Shown one piece after another: positions 16,361 through 25,654 of a DNA stretch of 54,887 bases. A program made the translations under genes and the position numbers. Below the pieces are notes generated by a model, which made no database searches, was not told the DNA's origin, and saw nothing but the letters and a program-made list of their open reading frames with translations. Numbering within the stretch: the stretch's first letter is position 1; every line of letters begins with the position of its first letter. The DNA is from Chthoniobacterales bacterium (GTDB lineage: Bacteria; Verrucomicrobiota; Verrucomicrobiia; Chthoniobacterales; JACTMZ01): assembly GCA_014879535.1 (NCBI GenBank), contig JACSRX010000046.1:1-54887 (forward strand). The letters run 5' to 3'.

Positions 16361-18886
16361 ATGATTTCCATCCCCTCCCTCCGCATCGCCGCCGTTGCAA
16401 CCCTGTTGTCCGCCGCCGCTTTTCCGGACGCGAATGCCGACACCTTCTATTGGGGTGGCACCTCCAGCTCGGGAACCAATCCGCCGGTCGGTGGCACCGC
16501 CACTTGGGTGACGAATGCTACGCCTACGCGCTGGACGCTCCAGAATTACGCGGGTGTGGGGACGCCCGGGTATTTTGCGTGGGCTGACGGCAATACAGCG
16601 GTATTCGGAGGCACAGACGGGACGGTCAATATCGGCAACAGTTACACTCTGGTCGATTTCAACGTTGAAACCAGCGGTTACATCTTTGAATTCGGGGCCA
16701 CACGCACGCTCACGCTCACCAATTTCGGTGGGGCGGGGCTCTCCAGTTCGGTCTGGCGCCCCACCACGAATGCCACACGCACGCTCGTTTTTGCCGTCGA
16801 GGGCGATACCGAATTCACCGGTCTCCTGACCGATGCGACAAACGGCACCAGCCTGTTGAACTTCACCAAACAGGGCGCCGGAACGCTGACGCTGCCAAAC
16901 TCCAATTCGTTGACCGGAATTGTGACGGCCGGTGCGGGTGTCCTGCGTGTGGGCAACAACAATGCCTTTGGCCCGGGCACTGTCGTGATTAGCGCAAGCG
17001 CAACGCTTGCGGGGGCAAACCAAACCCTGACGATTTCCAATGCTGTCTCAGTCGGTGGCTCCTCCGGAAGTCCCTCGATCCTCGCCGGTGCCGAGAACAT
17101 CTCCGTTGTCGGCAAAACAGCGGGATCGGCTGGTGCCAGCCGCGGACTGCAGAACAACATCTCGCCGGGCAAGACGCTGACTCTCGGTGACGTGGACATA
17201 AGCCCGGACACAGCCAATAATCGCACGATGTTCTTCTCGGGAAGCGGGGAGACCCTGGTTTCCGGAACGATCGCCAATGGCAACGGTGTGACGACCAACA
17301 GCATCTCGCTGGCGGTTTCCGGGTCGATCACCCTGGCCTCCAGCAACAGCTACACCGGCACCACGACAATGGCGGCAAGCAACACCGGTGTCGTGCGGCT
17401 CGGTCATGACAATTCGTTCGGAACGGGTGTCGTGACTTTCAGCGGCGGAACGCTGCAGGCGCATGGTGGCCCGCGGACCCTTGCGAACAATTTCACGATC
17501 GGCGGGGATGTGACTTTCGGGGGATCCAACGCCATCGCGCTCAACGGGACGACGACAGTCAACAACAGCCGTGATGTCACCAACAATGTTGCCGGAGGTC
17601 TTGTGTTCAGCAATGTCGTGATCGGCATTGACGGCACGGCGCGCACGCTGATCCTCCATGGCAGCAACAGCACCACGTTCGCGGGCCAGATTGCCAACAG
17701 CTCTGCCCCGAACGTTGCGAGTCTGGATATCCGCTCCACCGGCCTGACCGTGCTGAATGCGAGCAACAGCTACAGCGGCAACACGGTCATCCGCGGGAGC
17801 GTGGATCCGACCAACATTCCGGGGGCAGTCGTGAAGATCGGAAGCGCCTATCCCTTCGGCTCGCCGGGCGGATCAAACACGGTGAACAGCGGCGCCCAGC
17901 TCGACCTCAACGGGCAGAGTGTTTCCGGCGAGGATCTGCGGATTCTCGGCTCTGGATTCCAGGAGGCGGGAGCCTTGGTGAACAGCGCATCCGCCGCCGC
18001 CAGTTGGGCTGGTCCGATCGCATTGCTGGGAGCAACCACGGTGGCAACGACCAACGGCAACATCGCCTTTTCAGGCGTCGTCAGCGGAGCCAATTCGGGC
18101 TTCTCGCTCATCAAGACCGGGTCCGCCACGCTCACCCTGTCCGGAGCAAACACCTATGTTGGCAACACGATCGTGAATGCCGGCCGGCTTGATCTTGCCA
18201 CCAATAGCACCCTGCGTTTTGTCATTCAGGCCAACGGAACGAACAATTCGGTGAGCGGGGCGGGCAGTGCCGGATTCAATGGTGCGTTCGATGTCGACCT
18301 GGCACTTGCCGGGACGAATCTCGCGGACTCATGGACGCTTGTCTCGGTTGCCAGCCCCACCTACGGGACCAATTTCATCGTCAATGGATTCAACACCTCG
18401 GGAGGCGGTATCTGGACGCTTGAGACCAACAACGTGACCTATGAATTTTCCCAGGCCTCCGGGGTTCTTGAGGTGACGGCAGTGGCCAATGCTTACACCA
18501 GCTGGCTGACGAATTATCCGTCGTTGACCGGCACCAACGCGGTTCCCTCGGCGGATCCGGACAGCGATGGTTTCAACAATGGCACGGAGTTCGCCTTCGA
18601 TGGCAATCCCACGATGGGGACTCCGGCCTTGATGACAGCTGTCAAGGGAGGCACAAACGTGCTGTTCCGCTATGTCGGACGCATCGACAGCGCGACGAAC
18701 TACCATGTCCTGTCCACCGCCAATCTCGCCACGGGGCCATGGGTGACGAACACCAATGTCACGGTGACGAATTCCGCGGACCAATCCGGCATTCTCCTGC
18801 CCGCGGAATACGTCCGGCGCGAGTTCAGCGTGCCGGGAACCAACAACGGTTTCTACCGCATCGAGGCCACGGTTCCGGCGCCCTGA
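16361..18886 (+). CDS. Autotransporter-type beta-strand repeat surface protein
   Basis: This 841-residue secreted protein begins MISIPSLRIAAVATLL and has a signal peptide ending near ANA/DTF (about 26). The body is rich in Gly, Ser, Thr and Asn. It contains repeats of the autotransporter-associated type, such as SNSYTGTTTM, SNSYSGNTVI and GANTYVGNTIVNAGRLDL, which predict a right-handed beta-helix. No outer-membrane barrel and no PEP-CTERM anchor are present. The C-terminal part carries a calcium-loop-like DPDSDGFNNGTEF motif from residue 732. Its N-terminal 150 residues are clearly paralogous to those of the protein at 32290-34695. A GH130 gene begins eight bases after its stop, suggesting a shared transcript and a role in substrate binding or adhesion. 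Confidence 0.82.
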   Translation: MISIPSLRIAAVATLLSAAAFPDANADTFYWGGTSSSGTNPPVGGTATWVTNATPTRWTLQNYAGVGTPGYFAWADGNTAVFGGTDGTVNIGNSYTLVDFNVETSGYIFEFGATRTLTLTNFGGAGLSSSVWRPTTNATRTLVFAVEGDTEFTGLLTDATNGTSLLNFTKQGAGTLTLPNSNSLTGIVTAGAGVLRVGNNNAFGPGTVVISASATLAGANQTLTISNAVSVGGSSGSPSILAGAENISVVGKTAGSAGASRGLQNNISPGKTLTLGDVDISPDTANNRTMFFSGSGETLVSGTIANGNGVTTNSISLAVSGSITLASSNSYTGTTTMAASNTGVVRLGHDNSFGTGVVTFSGGTLQAHGGPRTLANNFTIGGDVTFGGSNAIALNGTTTVNNSRDVTNNVAGGLVFSNVVIGIDGTARTLILHGSNSTTFAGQIANSSAPNVASLDIRSTGLTVLNASNSYSGNTVIRGSVDPTNIPGAVVKIGSAYPFGSPGGSNTVNSGAQLDLNGQSVSGEDLRILGSGFQEAGALVNSASAAASWAGPIALLGATTVATTNGNIAFSGVVSGANSGFSLIKTGSATLTLSGANTYVGNTIVNAGRLDLATNSTLRFVIQANGTNNSVSGAGSAGFNGAFDVDLALAGTNLADSWTLVSVASPTYGTNFIVNGFNTSGGGIWTLETNNVTYEFSQASGVLEVTAVANAYTSWLTNYPSLTGTNAVPSADPDSDGFNNGTEFAFDGNPTMGTPALMTAVKGGTNVLFRYVGRIDSATNYHVLSTANLATGPWVTNTNVTVTNSADQSGILLPAEYVRREFSVPGTNNGFYRIEATVPAP

Positions 18887-18894
18887 TTCGAGGC

Positions 18895-19986
18895 ATGGGC
18901 ACGGCTTGCGAGGAAACTCCAAGGGTTGCCCCCGGACGCGGGGATGGAGCGGTGGCGCGGCGCCTGACCGCCAATCCGATCCTGAGTCCCGAGGCGGTCC
19001 GGCCCAGTCATCCGGACCTTGTCGTTGAATGCCTTCTGAACCCAGGCGCCTTCGTCTGGAACGGCATCACCGGTCTGCTCCTCCGGGTGGCGGAACGTCC
19101 GCGGCAGGAGGAGGGGTGGGTCAGCACGCCCGTGTTGTCCGCCGACGGGGAAGTCGAGGTCCGGCGGTTCCGCACCGGCGATCCAGATCTGGATCTCTCC
19201 GATCCCCGCCTGATCCGGCATCGCGGGATGACATTCCTGACAACACTTTCCCACCTGCGGCTTGCATGGAGCCCCGACGGAGTGAAGTTCGCCGTCGAGG
19301 ACAATCCGGCGCTGGTCGGCGCGGGCCCCGGGGAAAACTTCGGGGTTGAGGATGCCCGCGTCGTCCGGATCGGCGACAGCTTCCATATCACTTACACCGC
19401 GGTCTCGGACAAGGGGCATGGCGTCGGGATGGCCAGGACCAAGGACTGGGCCATTTTCGAGCGCTGCGGCATGATCCTTCCGCCGCCGAACAAGGACTGC
19501 GCGATTTTCGAGAGGGCGATTGACGGCAGGTTCTGGATGCATCACCGGCCGACGACGAGCGGCTTCGCCGGCAATTGCATCTGGGCGGCCGAGTCCGAGG
19601 ACCTCGTGCACTGGTCCGGGCACCGGTTCGTCGCCGCGCCGAGGCCCGGCAGCTGGGACGAGGGGCGGGTGGGGGCCGGTGCGGCTCCGATCGAGACGGG
19701 ACATGGATGGCTCTCGGTCTACCACGGGGCCACCAGGGATCACCGTTACTGCCTCGGTCTGCTGCTGCTGGACCTTAACGATCCCTCAAAGGTTCTCGCG
19801 CGTTCCGCCGCACCGGTCATGCAGCCCGATGCGGATTACGAGGCTTCCGGGTTCCTAGGCGGTGTGATCTTCACGAACGGCCACGTGGTGGACGGCGACA
19901 GACTCACCATCTACTACGGCGCGGCCGACCATGTGGTGTGTGCCGCGGAATTCTCGCTCGGGCAGTTGCTTTCGACCCTCATTTGA
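18895..19986 (+). CDS. GH130-family glycoside phosphorylase or hydrolase
   Basis: The 363-residue protein has no signal peptide and should be cytoplasmic. Family features run in order: LTANPILSP, LLNPGAFVWNG (48-57), LSDPRL (101-106), FGVEDARVVRI (149-159, with Asp153 matching the GH130 catalytic aspartate), KDCAIFER and WDEGRVGAGAAPI, ending with the GLLLLDLNDP segment. GH130 enzymes mostly act on beta-mannosides, by phosphorolysis in most subgroups and hydrolysis in some; the subgroup cannot be fixed here. The start at 18895 lies eight bases after the surface protein stop. It probably processes imported oligosaccharides released outside the cell by neighbouring enzymes. Confidence 0.85.
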   Translation: MGTACEETPRVAPGRGDGAVARRLTANPILSPEAVRPSHPDLVVECLLNPGAFVWNGITGLLLRVAERPRQEEGWVSTPVLSADGEVEVRRFRTGDPDLDLSDPRLIRHRGMTFLTTLSHLRLAWSPDGVKFAVEDNPALVGAGPGENFGVEDARVVRIGDSFHITYTAVSDKGHGVGMARTKDWAIFERCGMILPPPNKDCAIFERAIDGRFWMHHRPTTSGFAGNCIWAAESEDLVHWSGHRFVAAPRPGSWDEGRVGAGAAPIETGHGWLSVYHGATRDHRYCLGLLLLDLNDPSKVLARSAAPVMQPDADYEASGFLGGVIFTNGHVVDGDRLTIYYGAADHVVCAAEFSLGQLLSTLI

Positions 19987-20091
19987 TTTCTCCACGACCC
20001 CGTGACCTTGGTTGGAAAATCACCGGTGGCGAATCGGGCACGCATCGCGGATGGTTTCCGCCACAATGCACGATCACCTGTTGTCCCCCCC

Positions 20092-22839
20092 ATGAAGCAC
20101 AGTTTCCCCATCGCAGGCGTCCTGCTTTTTTGCGCCACGGCGCTGTTGCGCGCCGACGCCCCCCTTTACTCCACGGAGTTCTCCAAGGCCGATCGCGGCA
20201 AGCTGCCCTCCGGCTGGAACGAACTCGGCGTTCCGAAGGCGAGCCCGAAGTGGGGTGTCGACGGCCAAGGCTTCCTGCGGGTCCTGTGGAAGGGGGAGAA
20301 CGGTGTGATCGCCTACGAGGGGCTGATGGCGGACGGCAGGAAGGCTGCGGAGCTGGTTGACGGAACCATCACGGCGCAGTTCAAAAAGACGCCGGATGAT
20401 GAGGTGCATGCCGCGGTTCTGGGACGCCTGCAGAACGAGAAGAATTTCCTGGGTGTCCGGTTTCTGGGTGATTCGCGCATCGAGCTGGTCCGCGTGAAGG
20501 ATGGCGCCGAAGAGGTTCTCACGAAATGGGTGACCCGCAGCCGCATGGGGGAGGAGGATGTGTGGACGCTCGAACTGACGCTGAACGGGCCGATGGTCAC
20601 CGGACGCGTTCTCAACGGAAAGAACGTGGAACAGGCACGCGTCGATGCGAAACTGGAGGGCGCGGATGCAGCCGGGGGCGGGGCGCCCGGCCTGGGGGCG
20701 ACAAACTTCGTCGGTTTCCGGTCATTCTCCGTCGTCGCCAAGGCGCCCGTGAAGGCGGTGATGTCACCCTCCGGGATCGAGGGAAAGAATGCGGCCTCGG
20801 CGCCGCGCGCCGTGGACTACAGGGTGCTGGCGCCCGCGGCGTCGCCGGAGTCGCTCGACACACCCTTCGTGAAACTTGCGTCCGCCTATGATGTGATCGT
20901 TGCCGGGGCCGGCACGGGAGGCTGGGCGGCGTCGCTGCAGGCCTCGAGGATGGGTGCGAAGGTGCTCCTGCTCGAGGAGAGCGATTGGATCGGCGGGCAG
21001 ATGGCGGCAGCTGCGGTGGCGACGATGGACGAGGAGGGATGTTGGGAGAAGTTCCCGGTGCGCGAGCGCGGGATCTACCGCGAGTTCCACGAGAGCATGG
21101 TGAATTTCTATTACACGATGAACAAGGACCCGTTCCGGGCCTACTATGCGTGGCCCGCGCAATTGGAGGGCGGCTACGAGCCGAAAGTCGTGCGGGCGGT
21201 GCTCTACGCTTTCATTGAGGAGGCCCGAAAGACCGGCGTTCTCGATCTCGCGGTGCGTTCACGGGTGGCGTCGGTGGACAAAAGCGGCGACACGGTGACC
21301 GGGGTGACCGTGGAGCATGTCACCGACTCGGGGGAGAAGGTGACCAGACGGATCGGAAGCAAGGTGCTCGTGGAGGCCACGGAATACGGCGACGTGCTCC
21401 CCCTCACCGGGGCGCGCTACCGCGTCGGGACCACGACGAGTGACGACGTTGAAGCCGAGGCGCTCGTGCAGCATCACACCTGGGTCGGGGTGATCCGTGA
21501 ATACCCGGACGGAGTTCCGCCGCACCTGGTGATGAAGCAGCCTCCGCCCGGCTACGATTCCAAGCAGTATCGGGGCTCGCAGCTCCACGGGCCGGTCGTT
21601 TGGGGCGGTGCGGGCAAGGACGTGAAGGGCCCCCGCTCCTACCGGGTTCTTTTCGCGTGGCGCGGCATGGCCGACAGCGACAGCCCTGCCACGGGGAAAC
21701 TCACGGAGCAGCGGCACACCCAGTGCGGCCTGAACGGCGGCCGCCAGGATTACCCGGTGACCGCGGCCTGCATCGAGGAGTCCAAGGCGCGGCAGGAGGG
21801 GCAACTCGGCGGCATTTACCGGACCCTTTCGGAGATTTACTATTTCCAGCAGGAGTTGGGGCTTCCATGGTCCGTTGCCGACGATGAGGGGTTCGACACG
21901 GCGCACAACCGCCGCACGATGGACGCTCTCGGGGTGAGGGACGATCTCAAGCCTCTTGCGGTCCAACTTCCCCAGTGGCCCTATGTAAGGGAGGCCCGCC
22001 GGGGGCGGGGTCTATACACGCTGCGGGCGGATGATCTGACGCGTTTTGAGAAGGCCAGGCTCTTCCCGACAGCAGTTGCGATGGGCGACTACTTCATGGA
22101 CCTCGATCACGGCGACACGGCCCATGCGGTCGAGGCCGATCTGGACAGCACCGAGCCGCCGCGGGGAGGCGGACCTTTCCAGGTGCCCTTCGAGGTTTTC
22201 ATCCCGGAGAAGATCGACGGGTTGGTCTTCGCCGAGAAGAACATCTCCCAATCGCGGCAGGTCAACGGGGCGACGCGCCTGCAGCCGGTCACGATTCTCA
22301 CAGGACAGGCCGCGGGTGCGATTGCAGCGCTCGCAATCCGGGGAAACGTCCAGCCGAGGAATGTCAATCCCGTGGCCGTGCAGCAGGTTCTCCTTGCCTC
22401 CGGCATGAACCTGGTTCAGCGGTGGTATGAGGACGTGGCATGGGGCACGGACCTTTGGCGTGCGTCGCAGTTGCTTTCGCTCTACGGCGTGATGGATCCG
22501 CCCGGGCACTTCGCGAAGGGCGAGAACACACCCCTCGGTGCGGGAAATTTCTGGCGTCCCGAGGGGCGGCTCTCCTCCGATGAATTCAACAGGGCGCTTG
22601 CGCGCCTCGCCGAGTTGTCCGGGAAGAACCCGAAGTTGTCCCCCGTGTCCGGCGAGCTGACATGGTCGTCCATCACCCCGCTCCTGAACTCCCTCGATGC
22701 CGGTTGGCAGTCTGCCGAGACCGGTGTTTCCGTCACACCGGAGAATTCCGTCACACGCAGGGACTTCGCCCTGATCGCCGCGCAGATCCTCGCCTCAACC
22801 GCCCGCCCGGTGCTGCTCAATGACAACACGGTTTCCTGA
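20092..22839 (+). CDS. Exported FAD-dependent oxidoreductase, type B, second copy
   Basis: Start 20092 gives a signal peptide (MKHSFPIAGVLLFCATALLRA) and a 915-residue product; a longer frame from 20002 lacks a leader. A jelly-roll domain spans about 24-215, and the Rossmann motif GAGTGG is at 272-277. The motif RHTQCGLNGG followed by RQDY places it with the protein at 6132-8723, with which it shares long identical-looking stretches such as PVRERGIYREFHESM. The C terminus has TRRDFALIAAQIL, resembling an S-layer-homology segment. Its last 20 bases overlap the start of the type A gene. A 105-base gap from the GH130 gene may hold a promoter. Substrate and acceptor are unknown. Confidence 0.86.
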   Translation: MKHSFPIAGVLLFCATALLRADAPLYSTEFSKADRGKLPSGWNELGVPKASPKWGVDGQGFLRVLWKGENGVIAYEGLMADGRKAAELVDGTITAQFKKTPDDEVHAAVLGRLQNEKNFLGVRFLGDSRIELVRVKDGAEEVLTKWVTRSRMGEEDVWTLELTLNGPMVTGRVLNGKNVEQARVDAKLEGADAAGGGAPGLGATNFVGFRSFSVVAKAPVKAVMSPSGIEGKNAASAPRAVDYRVLAPAASPESLDTPFVKLASAYDVIVAGAGTGGWAASLQASRMGAKVLLLEESDWIGGQMAAAAVATMDEEGCWEKFPVRERGIYREFHESMVNFYYTMNKDPFRAYYAWPAQLEGGYEPKVVRAVLYAFIEEARKTGVLDLAVRSRVASVDKSGDTVTGVTVEHVTDSGEKVTRRIGSKVLVEATEYGDVLPLTGARYRVGTTTSDDVEAEALVQHHTWVGVIREYPDGVPPHLVMKQPPPGYDSKQYRGSQLHGPVVWGGAGKDVKGPRSYRVLFAWRGMADSDSPATGKLTEQRHTQCGLNGGRQDYPVTAACIEESKARQEGQLGGIYRTLSEIYYFQQELGLPWSVADDEGFDTAHNRRTMDALGVRDDLKPLAVQLPQWPYVREARRGRGLYTLRADDLTRFEKARLFPTAVAMGDYFMDLDHGDTAHAVEADLDSTEPPRGGGPFQVPFEVFIPEKIDGLVFAEKNISQSRQVNGATRLQPVTILTGQAAGAIAALAIRGNVQPRNVNPVAVQQVLLASGMNLVQRWYEDVAWGTDLWRASQLLSLYGVMDPPGHFAKGENTPLGAGNFWRPEGRLSSDEFNRALARLAELSGKNPKLSPVSGELTWSSITPLLNSLDAGWQSAETGVSVTPENSVTRRDFALIAAQILASTARPVLLNDNTVS

Positions 22840-25654
22840 GTTCCGGGATTGGGTTGCGGTGGTTTGCTCCTTGGCTCTGGCCCTTGCCGGGGTGTGGGAG
22901 GCGCGTGCCGCGGAAGGTGCTGCGACGCTCTATTCGGTGGAGTTCCAGGCCGTGCCGCTCGGAACCGAGCCTGCCGGTTGGCTCGATCTGGTCGACCACC
23001 GACCGTCACGGAACTGGGCGGTGGATGGAAAGGGATTCCTCCGCGTCATGCTCAAGGAGTATGTCGGCAACCCGACCGAGGGAGACCGGCTGAGGCGGCG
23101 TGAATACCTGGAGCGCGGCGGATTGGGCAAGTTTGCAGGCGTCTTGGTCTATGACGGCCTGCTCGCCGACGGGGCCGCCGCGAAAAGTCTGGGTGATGTG
23201 ACTGCAGAGGCCTGGGGCAAGAAGACGCCGGACAGGAACGTGTTCGTCGGGGTGCTTCTTCGTGTGCAGGACAGCGCGAACTATTACGAGGCGAGGGTCA
23301 CGGGAGCGAACCGTCTCGCCCTGATCAAGGTGGAGAACGGCAAGGAGTCGTCCCTCGGCGAATCGGTGATGCCGCAACGTTTGACAGATGGTGCACCGTT
23401 TTCCATCCGCTTCCGTGCTTCGGGCGGGAACCTGTCCGCGTCCGTCCAGAATGGTTCCGGGCTGGAACTGGCGAAAGTGGATGCGAAGGATGCGACCTGG
23501 ATGCGCGGCTGGGCGGGGCTCAGTGCCACCACGTTCGGTGCATTTTCGAAATTCGCGCTCCTCTCACCGAAGCCTTTTGTCGCGAAACATTCCACCGCGG
23601 AAATGGACGCCGCCGACTCCCGCAGACCGCGTGCCGAATACCCCGTGGTGCGCTCCGTCGAGGATCCCGCGATGGTGGAAACACCTTTCTCCAAGCTCTC
23701 CGAGAATTACGATGTCGTCGTGGCCGGAGCCGGCACGGGTGGCGTCGGAGCAGCTCTTCAGGCCGCACGCCTTGGGGCGAAGGTGCTTCTCGTCGAGGAG
23801 ACGGATCACTTGGGAGGCCAGATGGGCAATGCGGCGGTGACCTCGATGGATGACGGGGGAATCTGGGGAAAGAACCCGGTTCGCGAACGCGGCATTTACC
23901 GCGAATTCCACGAAAGCGCGGTGAATCATTACTACACTTTGGACAAGGATCCGTTCACGGCCTACAAATTCAACCTGCAATCGGAAGGCGGATTCGAGCC
24001 GCGGGTCGCCCGGGGGATTCTTCTCGGCTTGATCGAGGAGGCCAGAAAGAGCGCGCCTCACGGGGCTGTGCTTGATTATGTCACGCGGACCAAGGTTTCC
24101 GGCGTCGGAAAATCCGGCGACACGGTCAACCGTGCCGACCTTGAACGCTGGACCGAACACGGGCCCGAAAAGCGGTCTGTTGCATGCAAGGTGCTTGTCG
24201 ATGCCACCGAATACGGGGATGTCATCCCGCTGACAGGCGCCCGCTACCGCGTCGGCGTCGGCACCAGCGACAATCTTGACCCGGCATCCCCGGTCCAAGA
24301 CCACACGTGGGTGGGGGTCATACGCGAGTATCCCGAGGGAATTCCCGACGAGTTGAAAATCAAGAATCCGCCGCCCGGCTATGAGACCATCAAGAGGCGG
24401 ATGAAAGGCTACCAACTCTACGGTGATGCCATCTGGGGCGGGGAACATCGCGGCGTCAAGGGACCACGATTGTGGTGGGTTTACGCTGCGTGGCGCGGAA
24501 TGCCGGATTCCAGCAGTCCCGCCACCGGGGAGTTGACGGAACAGCGGCATACGAAATGCGGCTTGAACGGCGGGAACGATTATCCTGTCAGCGCGGGCAC
24601 GATGGAGGATCCTGCCCGCCGGGCCAGTGATGAATTGGAGGGCATCAACCGCACGCTGGGCATTGTCTATTGGTTCCAGAACGAATTGGGGCTTTCATGG
24701 GCCGTGGCGGACGAAGAAGGGTATTTTTCCCCCTACAGCCTTGAGCGGATGAAGCAGCGCGGGGTGCGCGAGGATCTGCTTGCCGTGGCAGCGCGGCTGC
24801 CCCAGTGGCCTTACGTCCGGGAGTCGCGGCGAATCATCGGGGTGGAAACCCTGCGCGGCGAGGATCTCTACACGCGTGACCGCGGCACGGAGGCCGCCAA
24901 GCACTGGGCATCCGCCGTGGCGATCAACGACTACTCTTTCGACCTGCACGGCACCGAGGACAGCCTGGAGGAGGGGCTCGACGAGCACGACTACATCAAC
25001 GCCACGGGGCCTTTCGCAGTGCCGTTCGGCGTGTTCATCCCCGAAAAGATCGATGGATTCGTCCCCGCGGAGAAGAATTATTCCCAGTCCCGGCTGGCCA
25101 ACGGCGCAACCCGCCTCCAGCCGAGCACGATGCTCACGGGCCAAGCGGCGGGTGCGATCGCCGCATTGGCTGCGCTAAAATCCACTCAACCCCGCCATCT
25201 CAACATCATCGAGGTCCAGGCGTCGCTGCTTGATGCCGGTGATTCGCTCGTCTCCCGTTGGTATCGGGATGTCCCCTACGGAACGCCCCTGTGGCGGGCC
25301 ACCCAACTCCTGGCGCTGTATGGGGCGATGGACCGTCCCGGGGCGCTTCTGAAGGAAGAACCGTTGGGGCATGCTGCGTCTTGGGGCGCGGATGAAAAGC
25401 TGGGCGAGGCGGAGCGGGAGGCCGTGTTGACCCGCCTGGCCGCGGTGGTTCCGAAGGAGGCGCTTCCGGGTCCGTTGGCGGGGACGTTTTCGACCCGTGC
25501 CGAATTTGCGCTCGCCGCCGCGGAATTGTTGCGCGCCAACGGCCGCTACTCGGTTGCGGATCCGGCGCCGTTTGCGCCTCCGCATGATTTTGCAAAGGCC
25601 CGAAAGGCCAATGAAAAGAAGAACAACAAATCAGACAAAAGGAACGAATCATGA
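22820..25654 (+). CDS. Exported FAD-dependent oxidoreductase, type A, second copy
   Basis: The 944-residue protein has a signal peptide (core WVAVVCSLALALAGVW, ending near 30) and a jelly-roll domain to about 250. The FAD motif GAGTGG is at 303-308. RHTKCGLNGG followed by NDY and a lysine/asparagine-rich tail (KKNNKSDKRNES) mark it as type A, most like the protein at 792-3638. FSTRAEFALAAAELL near the end is S-layer-homology-like. It overlaps the preceding type B gene by 20 bases and the next gene by 4, so expression of the pair is probably tightly coupled. The preserved B/A pairing in both clusters suggests joint function, perhaps as a complex. Confidence 0.86.
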   Translation: MTTRFPEFRDWVAVVCSLALALAGVWEARAAEGAATLYSVEFQAVPLGTEPAGWLDLVDHRPSRNWAVDGKGFLRVMLKEYVGNPTEGDRLRRREYLERGGLGKFAGVLVYDGLLADGAAAKSLGDVTAEAWGKKTPDRNVFVGVLLRVQDSANYYEARVTGANRLALIKVENGKESSLGESVMPQRLTDGAPFSIRFRASGGNLSASVQNGSGLELAKVDAKDATWMRGWAGLSATTFGAFSKFALLSPKPFVAKHSTAEMDAADSRRPRAEYPVVRSVEDPAMVETPFSKLSENYDVVVAGAGTGGVGAALQAARLGAKVLLVEETDHLGGQMGNAAVTSMDDGGIWGKNPVRERGIYREFHESAVNHYYTLDKDPFTAYKFNLQSEGGFEPRVARGILLGLIEEARKSAPHGAVLDYVTRTKVSGVGKSGDTVNRADLERWTEHGPEKRSVACKVLVDATEYGDVIPLTGARYRVGVGTSDNLDPASPVQDHTWVGVIREYPEGIPDELKIKNPPPGYETIKRRMKGYQLYGDAIWGGEHRGVKGPRLWWVYAAWRGMPDSSSPATGELTEQRHTKCGLNGGNDYPVSAGTMEDPARRASDELEGINRTLGIVYWFQNELGLSWAVADEEGYFSPYSLERMKQRGVREDLLAVAARLPQWPYVRESRRIIGVETLRGEDLYTRDRGTEAAKHWASAVAINDYSFDLHGTEDSLEEGLDEHDYINATGPFAVPFGVFIPEKIDGFVPAEKNYSQSRLANGATRLQPSTMLTGQAAGAIAALAALKSTQPRHLNIIEVQASLLDAGDSLVSRWYRDVPYGTPLWRATQLLALYGAMDRPGALLKEEPLGHAASWGADEKLGEAEREAVLTRLAAVVPKEALPGPLAGTFSTRAEFALAAAELLRANGRYSVADPAPFAPPHDFAKARKANEKKNNKSDKRNES

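Noticed and set aside
16361-18886. Possible PEP-CTERM anchor or beta-barrel at the end of the surface protein
   Set aside because: The C terminus ends in EATVPAP without a hydrophobic helix, basic end or strand-rich barrel signature.
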